Part shown: positions 1 to 6,303 of the stretch, piece by piece
How the letters are laid out: each line of letters starts with the position of its first letter
Position numbering within the stretch: position 1 is the first letter of the stretch
Origin: an uncultured Candidatus Saccharibacteria bacterium
Lineage (GTDB): Bacteria; Patescibacteria; Saccharimonadia; Saccharimonadales; Nanosynbacteraceae
Length of the DNA: 11,692 bases
Reading direction: 5' to 3'
Assembly (NCBI GenBank): GCA_947097375.1
Contig: CAMURE010000015.1
Location: forward strand, 1-11,692
Notes under the pieces: generated by a model
What the model saw: only the letters and a program-made list of their open reading frames with translations
Databases searched by the model: none
Told to the model about the DNA's origin: nothing
Program-made: the position numbers and the translations under genes

Positions 1-349
1 ACTCCTCAATCTTACGCATATTATCGCCCATGGTTTCAGGATATTCATCAATAATCTTCTTTAAGGCCGAATATTCCGGCAGCCCCGACAAAATGTAGCT
101 CAGCACCGTCTGATTGCCCAAACCATGATGCTCCTGCGCTGTACTGGCCACGGTGATGCCGCGGCGAAAAATCACCTCGCCAGTGTAGTCGGTGTCCGTA
201 CCGGCCAAGATACCAAACAACGTCGACTTGCCGACGCCATTGCGACCAACCACGCCAACCTTCTCGCCATCATCCACACTAAACTTGACGTCGCGCATCA
301 ACGTCTTGTCGCCAAAACTCTTCTCGGTGATATGAATATCGGCTATCAT
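1..349 (-). CDS. ABC-F family ATP-binding protein, N-terminal part (cut by window edge)
   Basis: The minus-strand frame opens at ATG 349 and stays open to the left window edge (116 codons seen). The N-terminus MIADIHITEKSFGDKTLMRD is followed by a Walker A P-loop, GRNGVGKST, at residues 35-43 and a Q-loop glutamine near residue 72 in VASTAQEHHG. The absence of any membrane segment and the start directly in a nucleotide-binding domain fit a soluble tandem-ATPase ABC-F protein (Uup/EttA/YkpA type). Those proteins act at the ribosome rather than in transport. The second ATPase domain, linker and signature motif lie outside the window, so the subfamily cannot be set. The start is supported by a TACAAT -10 hexamer 9 nt upstream. 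It diverges from the unknown gene at 454. Confidence 0.85.
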   Translation of the reverse strand, partial: MIADIHITEKSFGDKTLMRDVKFSVDDGEKVGVVGRNGVGKSTLFGILAGTDTDYTGEVIFRRGITVASTAQEHHGLGNQTVLSYILSGLPEYSALKKIIDEYPETMGDNMRKIEE

Positions 350-358
350 GCTTGGGAT

Positions 359-364
359 ATTGTA
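359..364 (-). promoter_or_regulatory. -10 element of the ABC-F gene
   Basis: TACAAT on the minus strand (5 of 6 to the TATAAT consensus) leaves 9 nt before ATG 349, so the predicted leader is only a few nucleotides. No convincing -35 is visible at 16-18 nt upstream. Confidence 0.5.
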
Positions 365-418
365 GCATATCCCCCTTATGACCGATGACGGACCGTTCTT
401 GAATTGATAGAGTCGCAC

Positions 419-447
419 CTGGCACAAACGCAGATATATGATATACT
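419..447 (+). promoter_or_regulatory. Promoter of the unknown gene at 454 (leaderless)
   Basis: CTGGCA (419-424) and TATACT (442-447) are separated by 17 nt. Only 6 nt separate the -10 from ATG 454, so the expected +1 coincides with the A of the start codon. No Shine-Dalgarno sequence can fit. Confidence 0.6.
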
Positions 448-453
448 ATCATT

Positions 454-933
454 ATGGGTATACACGACAAACTGCCAACAAGCACAGCGAAAACACCGGA
501 AACGATAGAAACCATTATGAAAGGATATGAGTCGCGCCTCGATGATATCTTTACTGAGGCCAATGCCGTACTAAATAATCCAGGAATACATGAATCCCGA
601 GAAGTTACGATAAATAATCTAAAGCGCATGACAGCTCTCATCCTGTACGCCAGACACCGCACCCCAACGGATGAAATTACCGAAAAGATGAACGAGGCGA
701 TCGAGGGCTTCGTTTGCGATCGTGATGATGATGGCGAGCTAATTGAAGGTACGCTCAACAACACGATACTGCAACTGATTGTTGATATACATAAGGCCAA
801 AGACAGGACCAAGAGAAAGAGTCGGCACTGGAAAGATCAGTGGTCGAATGATATCAAACAACTAGGAATGGCAGCCGCCGTGCGAGTCAGCGCCCTGACA
901 GGCGAACCACCTCTAACGGTTGATGATCACTAA
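454..933 (+). CDS. Unrecognised 159-aa soluble helical protein
   Basis: I do not recognise a family. The protein is hydrophilic, has no signal peptide or membrane segment, and looks mostly alpha-helical. An acidic region around residues 110-120 (FVCDRDDDGELIEG) is followed by a basic patch (HKAKDRTKRKSRHWK) and then a short hydrophobic helix, KQLGMAAAVRVSALTGE, near the C-terminus. Base composition is clearly more AT-rich than the flanking genes (about 40% GC in the stretch 541-600), shared with the next gene. The start is fixed by a TATACT -10 ending 6 nt before the ATG. It lies head-to-head with the ABC-F gene and is followed after 52 nt by another orphan gene with its own promoter. The gene is probably real given the promoter and the full-length open frame; its function is unknown. 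Confidence 0.65.
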   Translation: MGIHDKLPTSTAKTPETIETIMKGYESRLDDIFTEANAVLNNPGIHESREVTINNLKRMTALILYARHRTPTDEITEKMNEAIEGFVCDRDDDGELIEGTLNNTILQLIVDIHKAKDRTKRKSRHWKDQWSNDIKQLGMAAAVRVSALTGEPPLTVDDH

Positions 934-948
934 AATTCCTCATACTAC

Positions 949-977
949 TTGCATTTATACATAATCAATGTTATAGT
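949..977 (+). promoter_or_regulatory. Promoter of the unknown gene at 986 (near-leaderless)
   Basis: TTGCAT (949-954) and TATAGT (972-977) have an ideal 17-nt spacer. Eight nucleotides lie between the -10 and ATG 986, so the predicted leader is about 2 nt. Confidence 0.7.
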
Positions 978-985
978 ATGAAACT

Positions 986-1564
986 ATGAATAGAGAGACG
1001 ACACCACAAGCATCACACACTACGATTACCCCCCCTGAAGAGGAGGCAACCCCCGACCATGAAGATCCTAAGTACACCAGCATCTTTGACCTTTGTCAGG
1101 ACGTAGATATTAACGCTTACTCCACGGATAATGCACAATCTATTGAGACGGCCAAAACGACCCTGTTTAACCTTGGTATTCTCACAGAAGTAGTAAGCTG
1201 GACTGAGCAAAGAATTATCGCACGAGGCATTGCCAAAGAGGCTGGACAGGAATTTGCTAGCGATAGAGTTGGCTCAGATAATGCATACGATGCACTCCGT
1301 AACTATGAGCATAGCGAGAAACCCCAAGATCAATTATATAATCTCGTTGACATGCAAATGAGAGAAATTCTATCTAGCATTAGCACTGACGAGGAGCGTC
1401 GTGAGCAACTTCACGACCTAACCAACTTACTGCTTGATTGCAAGGGTCGCATTCAGCACACGTTGGACGAATTATCAAAAAAGTCGCATAACGATTCTGA
1501 GAATGGCCCTATTGAGCCATACACAGACTGGGACCTCATTGAAGCCCCAGCTCACGTGTTATAA
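986..1564 (+). CDS. Unrecognised 192-aa acidic soluble protein
   Basis: I do not recognise a family. The first ~35 residues are Thr/Pro/Glu-rich and probably disordered (e.g. ITPPEEEATPDHEDPKY). The rest looks alpha-helical, with an acidic run of heptad-like character around residues 128-165 (MQMREILSSISTDEERREQL, then LTNLLLDCKGRIQHTLDELS) that could form a helical bundle or short coiled coil. No membrane segment or catalytic motif is seen. It is AT-rich (about 33% GC at 1321-1380), like the gene before it, but the two proteins show no convincing similarity by eye. It has its own TTGCAT-17-TATAGT promoter. Its TAA stop (1562-1564) is embedded in the -10 of smpB, only 8 nt before the smpB start. 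Function is unknown. Confidence 0.7.
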   Translation: MNRETTPQASHTTITPPEEEATPDHEDPKYTSIFDLCQDVDINAYSTDNAQSIETAKTTLFNLGILTEVVSWTEQRIIARGIAKEAGQEFASDRVGSDNAYDALRNYEHSEKPQDQLYNLVDMQMREILSSISTDEERREQLHDLTNLLLDCKGRIQHTLDELSKKSHNDSENGPIEPYTDWDLIEAPAHVL

Positions 1565-1565
1565 T
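1560..1565 (+). promoter_or_regulatory. -10 element of smpB, overlapping the upstream stop codon
   Basis: TATAAT contains the TAA stop (1562-1564) of the preceding gene and ends 7 nt before the GTG start at 1573, giving a predicted leader of about 1 nt. The only -35-like candidate is TTGAAG at 1539-1544 with a short 15-nt spacer. Confidence 0.6.
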
Positions 1566-1572
1566 AATTCAC

Positions 1573-2052
1573 GTGACCAAGCCCACCAAGACCAAAAAAC
1601 CATCCACTCAAGCCGTCGTGAATCGCCGAGCGCGATTTGACTATGAATTGGGCGAGGAGGTTGTGGCCGGGCTGGTGCTGACGGGCATGGAAGTGCGCGC
1701 TGCCAGGGAAGGGCATGTCCAGCTCAAAGGTGCATTCGTTAGTCTGCGCGGCGGTGAATTGTGGCTGAATAATGCTAGTTTTTCACTGCGGCTGAACGTT
1801 CGCGGCCAGGCAAATACTCGCAGCATTGACACCTCGGTGCGAAAATTATTAGTCAGCAAACGCCAATTAACGCGCTTTTCTGAGGCAAAAAAGCAGGGCA
1901 TGACCATCGTGCCGACCAAATTATTAACCAACGGCAAATTCATTAAAGTAGTCATCGCTCTGGCCAAAGGCAAAAAAACCTACGACAAACGCGAAACCAT
2001 CAAGCGGCGCGATCAAGATCGCGAGACGCGGCGGCAGCTTTCTGGGCGATAA
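1573..2052 (+). CDS. smpB: SsrA-binding protein SmpB
   Basis: SmpB binds tmRNA and delivers it to ribosomes stalled on broken mRNAs, where its C-terminal tail occupies the empty mRNA channel. The 159 residues are the usual family length. The start of the beta-barrel is clear (NRRARFDYELGEEVVAGLVL, residues 17-36), followed by GMEVRAAREG, the family's G-x-E-V-K-S-x-R tmRNA-binding stretch. Later come RKLLVSKRQL, IVPTKLLTNGKFIKVVIALA and the GKKTYDKRETIKRRD block (133-147), which leads into the basic tail. The start is GTG. It is chosen because a TATAAT ends 7 nt upstream and because the basic N-terminus fits the family. The last 53 nt overlap antisense with the 3' end of the glycosyltransferase gene. 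No ssrA gene is in the window. Confidence 0.96.
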   Translation: MTKPTKTKKPSTQAVVNRRARFDYELGEEVVAGLVLTGMEVRAAREGHVQLKGAFVSLRGGELWLNNASFSLRLNVRGQANTRSIDTSVRKLLVSKRQLTRFSEAKKQGMTIVPTKLLTNGKFIKVVIALAKGKKTYDKRETIKRRDQDRETRRQLSGR

Positions 2053-3322
2053 CCCGACGGTATAATTTCTCTAATTTGCGAACCTGGCGGCGCTCGGTGA
2101 ACGTGGCCGCTAATTTTTTGCTCTCGGCGCCAAACCTTGCTCGGCGGGCCGGCGAACGGAGCAGTGTGATAATGGCATCCGCCATACTCTTGGGTCGATT
2201 TTTCACGAATATACCATTTACGCCATCACGCACTACTTCGGATACTTGCGTGTCAATGATGATAATTGGCTTGCGGGCATGCGCCGCTTCGTGTAGTACC
2301 CAACCCTGCGTATCCTTGAGCGACGGGAAGCAAAACACATCCAGCGCCTGATACGCTACACCTAATTCCTCGCGCGGCAGGGCACCGGTAAAGATGATCC
2401 GATCAGCGTACTTAGTCTCGGCCGCCATCTCCTCAAGTTTTTTGCGGTACTCGAAATCGCCAACGAACAGCAATTTGGATTTGGGGCGAGCCTTGGCGAC
2501 GTACTTGTCAAAGGCTTTGATCAAAATCGGTAAGTTTTTCTCTTCGCCCAGCCGCCCGATGAAGCCAAATACTTCATCAGACGCCCGGAGACCCCACTGC
2601 GCCCGAAAGGCCTTGAGTTGGGTCGCCAATGGTCGCGGCAGAGCATTGACACCATTTGGCAGTAATGTCAAATCATACAGATGATCGTCGTCCTGCCAAC
2701 CACTGAGCTGAGCCACGCTTTTGCGACTGAGGGCGATGACGGCGTCGGCTTTGCTGTAGAGAATAGTGATGACGCACTCGATGATGGCCCGGTTCCATTT
2801 GGTGATACCACGCGGCCGATATAGCTTGACCAGTTCAAATAAATCACGACCCCTCAGTTTAATCGACAGAGGTAGCACCACGCCAGCCAGCGTCAAAATC
2901 CCCGGCAGTACCGCCGGATAGTGCTCGGCAAATTCATACATGTCGGTGCAGTGCTGGATGACCAAAGGGATCTGCTGCTTGTGCGCTGCGCTGACGCCAA
3001 CCAGCCCGATTTGCGACGGCGTAAAGATGTGCACGATGTCCAGCTCCAGCTCTTTGATGCGGCGCTGCACCGCCGGCGGGAAGAACACCGACGTATCGTA
3101 ATCATCAAAAAACGCACCCTTGATCGACGGGAAGCGGATGATATGTGAATCCGGATCTTCGTTGAGCAGCTCGGCCTGCTTGGCGGGATTCATCGACTTG
3201 GCGGGGCAAAACACATAGACTTCGTGACCCAGCGCCTCGAGCTCGCGCTTGAGCGATTCGACCACAAAAACGATGCCGTTAATCGACGGCCGATAGGTAT
3301 CGGTAAATAAACCTACACGCAT
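2000..3322 (-). CDS. GT4-family glycosyltransferase, diacylglycerol glucosyltransferase-like
   Basis: This 440-aa protein has the GT-B fold of CAZy family GT4. The N-terminal domain opens with FTDTYRPSINGIVFVVESLK, which carries the loop that meets the acceptor. HIFTPSQIGLVGVSAAH (98-114) follows, then a hydrophobic stretch around 136-155 that may attach it to the membrane. The C-terminal donor domain has LPNGVN (221-226), GFIGRLGEEKN (253-263), LLFVGDF and the nucleotide-sugar motif DTQGWVLHE (337-345). There the usual first Glu of E-x7-E is Asp. The overall pattern resembles 1,2-diacylglycerol 3-glucosyltransferases and mannosyltransferases of the PimB/MgtA type, suggesting a role in membrane glycolipid synthesis, but the substrate is an inference. 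It diverges from a second GT4 gene, and its 3' end overlaps smpB. Confidence 0.88.
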   Translation of the reverse strand: MRVGLFTDTYRPSINGIVFVVESLKRELEALGHEVYVFCPAKSMNPAKQAELLNEDPDSHIIRFPSIKGAFFDDYDTSVFFPPAVQRRIKELELDIVHIFTPSQIGLVGVSAAHKQQIPLVIQHCTDMYEFAEHYPAVLPGILTLAGVVLPLSIKLRGRDLFELVKLYRPRGITKWNRAIIECVITILYSKADAVIALSRKSVAQLSGWQDDDHLYDLTLLPNGVNALPRPLATQLKAFRAQWGLRASDEVFGFIGRLGEEKNLPILIKAFDKYVAKARPKSKLLFVGDFEYRKKLEEMAAETKYADRIIFTGALPREELGVAYQALDVFCFPSLKDTQGWVLHEAAHARKPIIIIDTQVSEVVRDGVNGIFVKNRPKSMADAIITLLRSPARRARFGAESKKLAATFTERRQVRKLEKLYRRVIAQKAAAASRDLDRAA

Positions 3323-3333
3323 ACAATTCTGTC

Positions 3334-3339
3334 ATTATA
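3334..3339 (-). promoter_or_regulatory. -10 element of the minus-strand glycosyltransferase
   Basis: A perfect TATAAT on the minus strand leaves 11 nt before ATG 3322, so the leader would be about 5 nt. Its expected -35 position (about 3357-3362) lies beyond the -10 of the divergent gene; no good -35 is seen. Confidence 0.6.
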
Positions 3340-3350
3340 TCACGAAATGG

Positions 3351-3356
3351 TATAAT
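3351..3356 (+). promoter_or_regulatory. -10 element of the plus-strand glycosyltransferase
   Basis: A perfect TATAAT leaves 10 nt before ATG 3367, so the leader would be about 4 nt. It forms an inverted pair with the -10 at 3334-3339, 11 bp apart, so the two promoters overlap. Confidence 0.65.
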
Positions 3357-3366
3357 AGGATAAGTT

Positions 3367-4620
3367 ATGAGGAGACAGCAGCGACTGCGGATCGCATTGG
3401 TGACTGACGATTTTTATCCGGCATCTGGCGGCATCGGACGGTCAATCCAGACGCAAATTAGCGAACTGGTTAGCTTGGGGCACGAGGTGACCCTGCTCGC
3501 GCCGCGACATTTTTTGGAGCGACCAACTGGCTGCACAACCATCGCTGTGCCCTCATTCTACATCCCCGGTACGCCCTCGCACATGTGCGTCCTCAAATGC
3601 GGCCGGCGCAGTGCACGGCGTATCTGCCGCCAGCACCGCTTTGACATCATCCACAGCCAGACAGAGCGGGGCGGCCTGATGTTGGCGGCGCGCATCGCCA
3701 AAGAGCAGGGTATCCCTCACATTCACACCTTTCACGCCAATCTCGCCGGCACCCACACCTCGCAGCCATTCGGTGCGTTTTGGGGGTCGATGGCCTACCT
3801 GTTTTTGATCAATCCAATGATTTCGATGATCGCCGATAAACGGCTCGACCAGCCAGTATTCTTTGCACCGAAAAGCCCCGACGCACCGGGGATCTTGGCC
3901 CGATTTGACTGGCACACCATGGCGACCGTTGCCTCGCGCGTCGATGCCTTTACCGCACCGGCTGACTTTATGACCCAGCGAATCAGCGACTGCGCATCGT
4001 GGCTGGACGAGCGCTCACACATCGTACCGACTGGTGTTAACCCCAAGCTCAGCCACGCCATCGCCCATGCTAAGCGCCGCCGCACCGACCGCACCATCCG
4101 CTTTTTGAGCGTCTGCCGCCTGGCGCCTGAAAAGCGCGTTGACGCCATCATCCGCGCCTTTGTTCAAGCCGACCTGCCAAACGCCGAGCTACACATCATC
4201 GGTGACGGCAAGCAGCTCAAGCTCCGACTGCTCGCCGAAAAACACCAGGGCATTATCTTTCACGGACATGTCTCGTGCGTCAAGCAGATGGCCGAGGCGT
4301 TCGTCAACGCCGACGTCTTCGTCCTCGCCTCGCACGGCTTTGATACCCAGGCCATGACCATCGGTGAAGCGGTGACTGCGGGACTGCCGATCATTTACTG
4401 TGACCCGCGACTGACCGTCGGCACGACGAAGGATAACAGCATCCTAGCCCGCGACCCGTCAGTTGAGCAGCTGGCAGCGGCGATGCGTCAGATGGCCGAC
4501 GATACACGGCGCCGTCAGATGGCCCGCGCTTCATCCCGCCTAGCATCTGAGCTTAGCCCGGAACATATGACCAGCCAATATCTAACAATTTACCGCGACT
4601 TGATAGCACGTACGGTATAA
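3367..4620 (+). CDS. GT4-family glycosyltransferase (acceptor unknown)
   Basis: This 417-aa GT-B enzyme transfers a sugar from a nucleotide-sugar donor. Visible motifs are the N-terminal TDDFYPASGGIGRSIQTQIS (13-32), with the glycine loop typical of GT4, then DIIHSQTERGG and HTFHANLAG (120-128). The C-terminal domain has IVPTGVNPK (219-227), CRLAPEKRVDAIIRAF (250-265), whose Arg and Lys would contact the donor phosphates, LHIIGDG (275-281) and DTQAMTIGEAVTAGLPII (326-343). The catalytic E-x7-E appears as D326-x7-E334. A hydrophobic segment at 137-155 may touch the membrane. It diverges from the other GT4 gene across 44 bp and may act in the same glycolipid or surface-glycan pathway (inference). 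Its TAA stop lies inside the -10 of the exodeoxyribonuclease gene. Confidence 0.87.
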   Translation: MRRQQRLRIALVTDDFYPASGGIGRSIQTQISELVSLGHEVTLLAPRHFLERPTGCTTIAVPSFYIPGTPSHMCVLKCGRRSARRICRQHRFDIIHSQTERGGLMLAARIAKEQGIPHIHTFHANLAGTHTSQPFGAFWGSMAYLFLINPMISMIADKRLDQPVFFAPKSPDAPGILARFDWHTMATVASRVDAFTAPADFMTQRISDCASWLDERSHIVPTGVNPKLSHAIAHAKRRRTDRTIRFLSVCRLAPEKRVDAIIRAFVQADLPNAELHIIGDGKQLKLRLLAEKHQGIIFHGHVSCVKQMAEAFVNADVFVLASHGFDTQAMTIGEAVTAGLPIIYCDPRLTVGTTKDNSILARDPSVEQLAAAMRQMADDTRRRQMARASSRLASELSPEHMTSQYLTIYRDLIARTV

Positions 4621-4621
4621 T
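4616..4621 (+). promoter_or_regulatory. -10 element of the ExoIII operon, overlapping the upstream stop codon
   Basis: TATAAT is formed by the last codon and TAA stop (4618-4620) of the glycosyltransferase plus one base. It ends exactly 6 nt before ATG 4628, so the expected +1 is the A of the start codon. No clear -35 is visible. Confidence 0.6.
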
Positions 4622-4627
4622 AGGTTT

Positions 4628-5428
4628 ATGCGCTTATTTTCCTGGAACGTCAATGGCATCCGCGCCGTCATCAATAAGGGTGAGTTTGCCAGCTTCCTGC
4701 AAACCTACGATCCGGATATCTTATGCCTGCAAGAAACCAAGGCCGCCCGCGACCAGGTAGAAATTGACTTACCAGACTATCACGAACATTTCTATTCAGC
4801 CGCCAAAAAGGGCTATTCCGGCACGGCGATTTTGTCGAAAATCCGGCCGCTGCACTGGCGTGACGGGCTGCCGCCACACATCATTGAGCGGTTCAATTTG
4901 ACCGGCGATCAGTATGGCAATCCGGCGGATGAAGGGCGCATCATCACTGCCGAGTTCGACGATTTTTGGGTGGTGACCTGCTACACGCCAAATTCGAAAG
5001 GGGATTTGAGCCGACTGAACTTGCGCCATGAGCAATGGGATCCAGCAGTGCTGGCCTATCTGGAGGAATTGGAGCTAGTCAAGCCAGTACTATACTGCGG
5101 CGATATGAACGTGGCGCATCAAGAAATTGACCTGGCAAATCCAAAGCCTAATGTCGGCAAGCACGGCTTCACTGACGAGGAGCGAGAAGGCTTTCAGAAT
5201 TATCTGGACGCTGGATTTATCGACACGTTCCGGGCGGCTTTTCCTGAAAAGACCGAGGCTTACACCTGGTGGACGCACTGGGCCAACGCCCGGGCGCGCA
5301 ATGTCGGCTGGCGAATCGACTATTGGCTGGCGTCGCGCGAAATCGCTAAGCGTGTCAAAAATCCTGAGATTCACGCCGAACAAATGGGCAGCGACCACTG
5401 CCCGGTAAGCATTGAGGTTGAGGTATGA
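4628..5428 (+). CDS. xth: Exodeoxyribonuclease III / AP endonuclease (ExoIII family)
   Basis: This metal-dependent enzyme cuts DNA at abasic sites and removes 3' blocking groups in base excision repair. At 266 aa it matches the ExoIII length. The catalytic set of the endonuclease/exonuclease/phosphatase fold is complete: N7 in WNVNGIRA, E36 in LCLQETK, the KGYSGTAI loop (61-67), Y119 in CYTPN, D159 and N161 in CGDMNVAHQEID, D231 in WRIDYWL, and D256-H257 in GSDHCPV at the end. The ATG at the very start of the first beta-strand, MRLFSWNVNG, is the only sensible start and sits 6 nt after a TATAAT. It is the first gene of an operon; its TGA stop overlaps the next start by 4 nt (ATGA). Confidence 0.95.
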   Translation: MRLFSWNVNGIRAVINKGEFASFLQTYDPDILCLQETKAARDQVEIDLPDYHEHFYSAAKKGYSGTAILSKIRPLHWRDGLPPHIIERFNLTGDQYGNPADEGRIITAEFDDFWVVTCYTPNSKGDLSRLNLRHEQWDPAVLAYLEELELVKPVLYCGDMNVAHQEIDLANPKPNVGKHGFTDEEREGFQNYLDAGFIDTFRAAFPEKTEAYTWWTHWANARARNVGWRIDYWLASREIAKRVKNPEIHAEQMGSDHCPVSIEVEV

Positions 5429-6303
5429 AAATCAACCGCTTACAAAAACATAGGGCAGTGATTTACCTCGGTGTGGCACTGGTCGTCGTCGGAAGTGGCA
5501 CAGTGACCTATTGCATTCTCCACCATTTCAATCAGTCAAATAGCGCCCCGTATCAATCCATTCAGGAAAGACAGTCCAACGCCACGCTAGAAGGGAAAAC
5601 TCCTGACAGCCAAAAAAACCCATCACCAACCGCACCAACAATCGCTCTGCCAAACGCTGCGCCAATTTCTGCACGCATTATCAATGATACTGATGATGCT
5701 GACCTCTGGAGAATCGTCAATAAATCTCGGGGCTTTACCAACCCTCGCTACCAACCAAACGACCTCCGCCTCGTCAGCGTACCGACACTACCCGGCCGCG
5801 GCCACGAAGAACGTTCACTCCGTGCCGTCCTTATGCCTGATCTCGAGAAATTAGTCGCTGCTGCCCGGGCCGCTGGCGTCACCCTCCGCGTCGGCTCAGG
5901 CTACCGCAGCTACGCCACCCAAGCCTCACTCTTTGCCAGCTACGCCCGCCGACACGGCGAGGCCGAGGCCAGCCGCTTTAGCTCGCGCCCCGGCCACAGC
6001 GAACACCAATCAGGCCTAGCCGTCGACTTTGCTGGCGCCGATCAAACCTGCTGGGTGGATGATTGTTTCGAACGAACCGCCGCCGGCAAATGGCTGGCCG
6101 CCCACGCCCATGAATACGGTTTTATTCTGCGCTACCCGAAGGGTAAGGAATCGATTACCGGCTATCAGTACGAGCCATGGCATTTTCGCTACGTCGGGCG
6201 GGAATTAGCGGGTGCCCTATATCAGTCGGGCTTGACGATGGAGGAGGCTTGGTCGTATATTGAAAAGGCAATGACCAAACTCAAACAGCGAGGGACACAA
6301 TAA
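5425..6303 (+). CDS. Membrane-anchored D-alanyl-D-alanine carboxypeptidase, peptidase M15B (VanY-like), copy 1
   Basis: VanY-like enzymes are zinc peptidases that remove the terminal D-Ala from peptidoglycan stem peptides outside the membrane. The 292-aa protein has a basic N-terminus and one membrane helix (about 12-32), then a Ser/Pro/Asn-rich linker to about residue 90. The M15 domain shows GSGYRSYATQASLF (157-170), with the substrate-binding Tyr-Arg, SEHQSGLAVD (192-201), giving zinc ligands H194 and D201, and EPWHFRYVG (250-258), giving catalytic E250 and zinc ligand H253. C209 and C214 may form a disulfide. The ATG overlaps the upstream stop by 4 nt, with GAGG (5414-5417) as ribosome binding site at 7 nt, so translation is probably coupled. 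A paralogue follows immediately. Confidence 0.9.
   Translation: MKINRLQKHRAVIYLGVALVVVGSGTVTYCILHHFNQSNSAPYQSIQERQSNATLEGKTPDSQKNPSPTAPTIALPNAAPISARIINDTDDADLWRIVNKSRGFTNPRYQPNDLRLVSVPTLPGRGHEERSLRAVLMPDLEKLVAAARAAGVTLRVGSGYRSYATQASLFASYARRHGEAEASRFSSRPGHSEHQSGLAVDFAGADQTCWVDDCFERTAAGKWLAAHAHEYGFILRYPKGKESITGYQYEPWHFRYVGRELAGALYQSGLTMEEAWSYIEKAMTKLKQRGTQ

Noticed and set aside
279..812. Long minus-strand open frame of 177 codons covering the divergent promoter region and the gene at 454
   Set aside because: It overlaps the start of the ABC-F gene and the AT-rich gene at 454, is Ser/Val/Ile-rich like an antisense shadow, and has no promoter or ribosome binding site; the plus-strand frame has a clear promoter.
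3553..4151. Minus-strand open frames inside the plus-strand glycosyltransferase
   Set aside because: High GC creates long antisense frames; none shows a motif, while the plus frame has all GT4 motifs.
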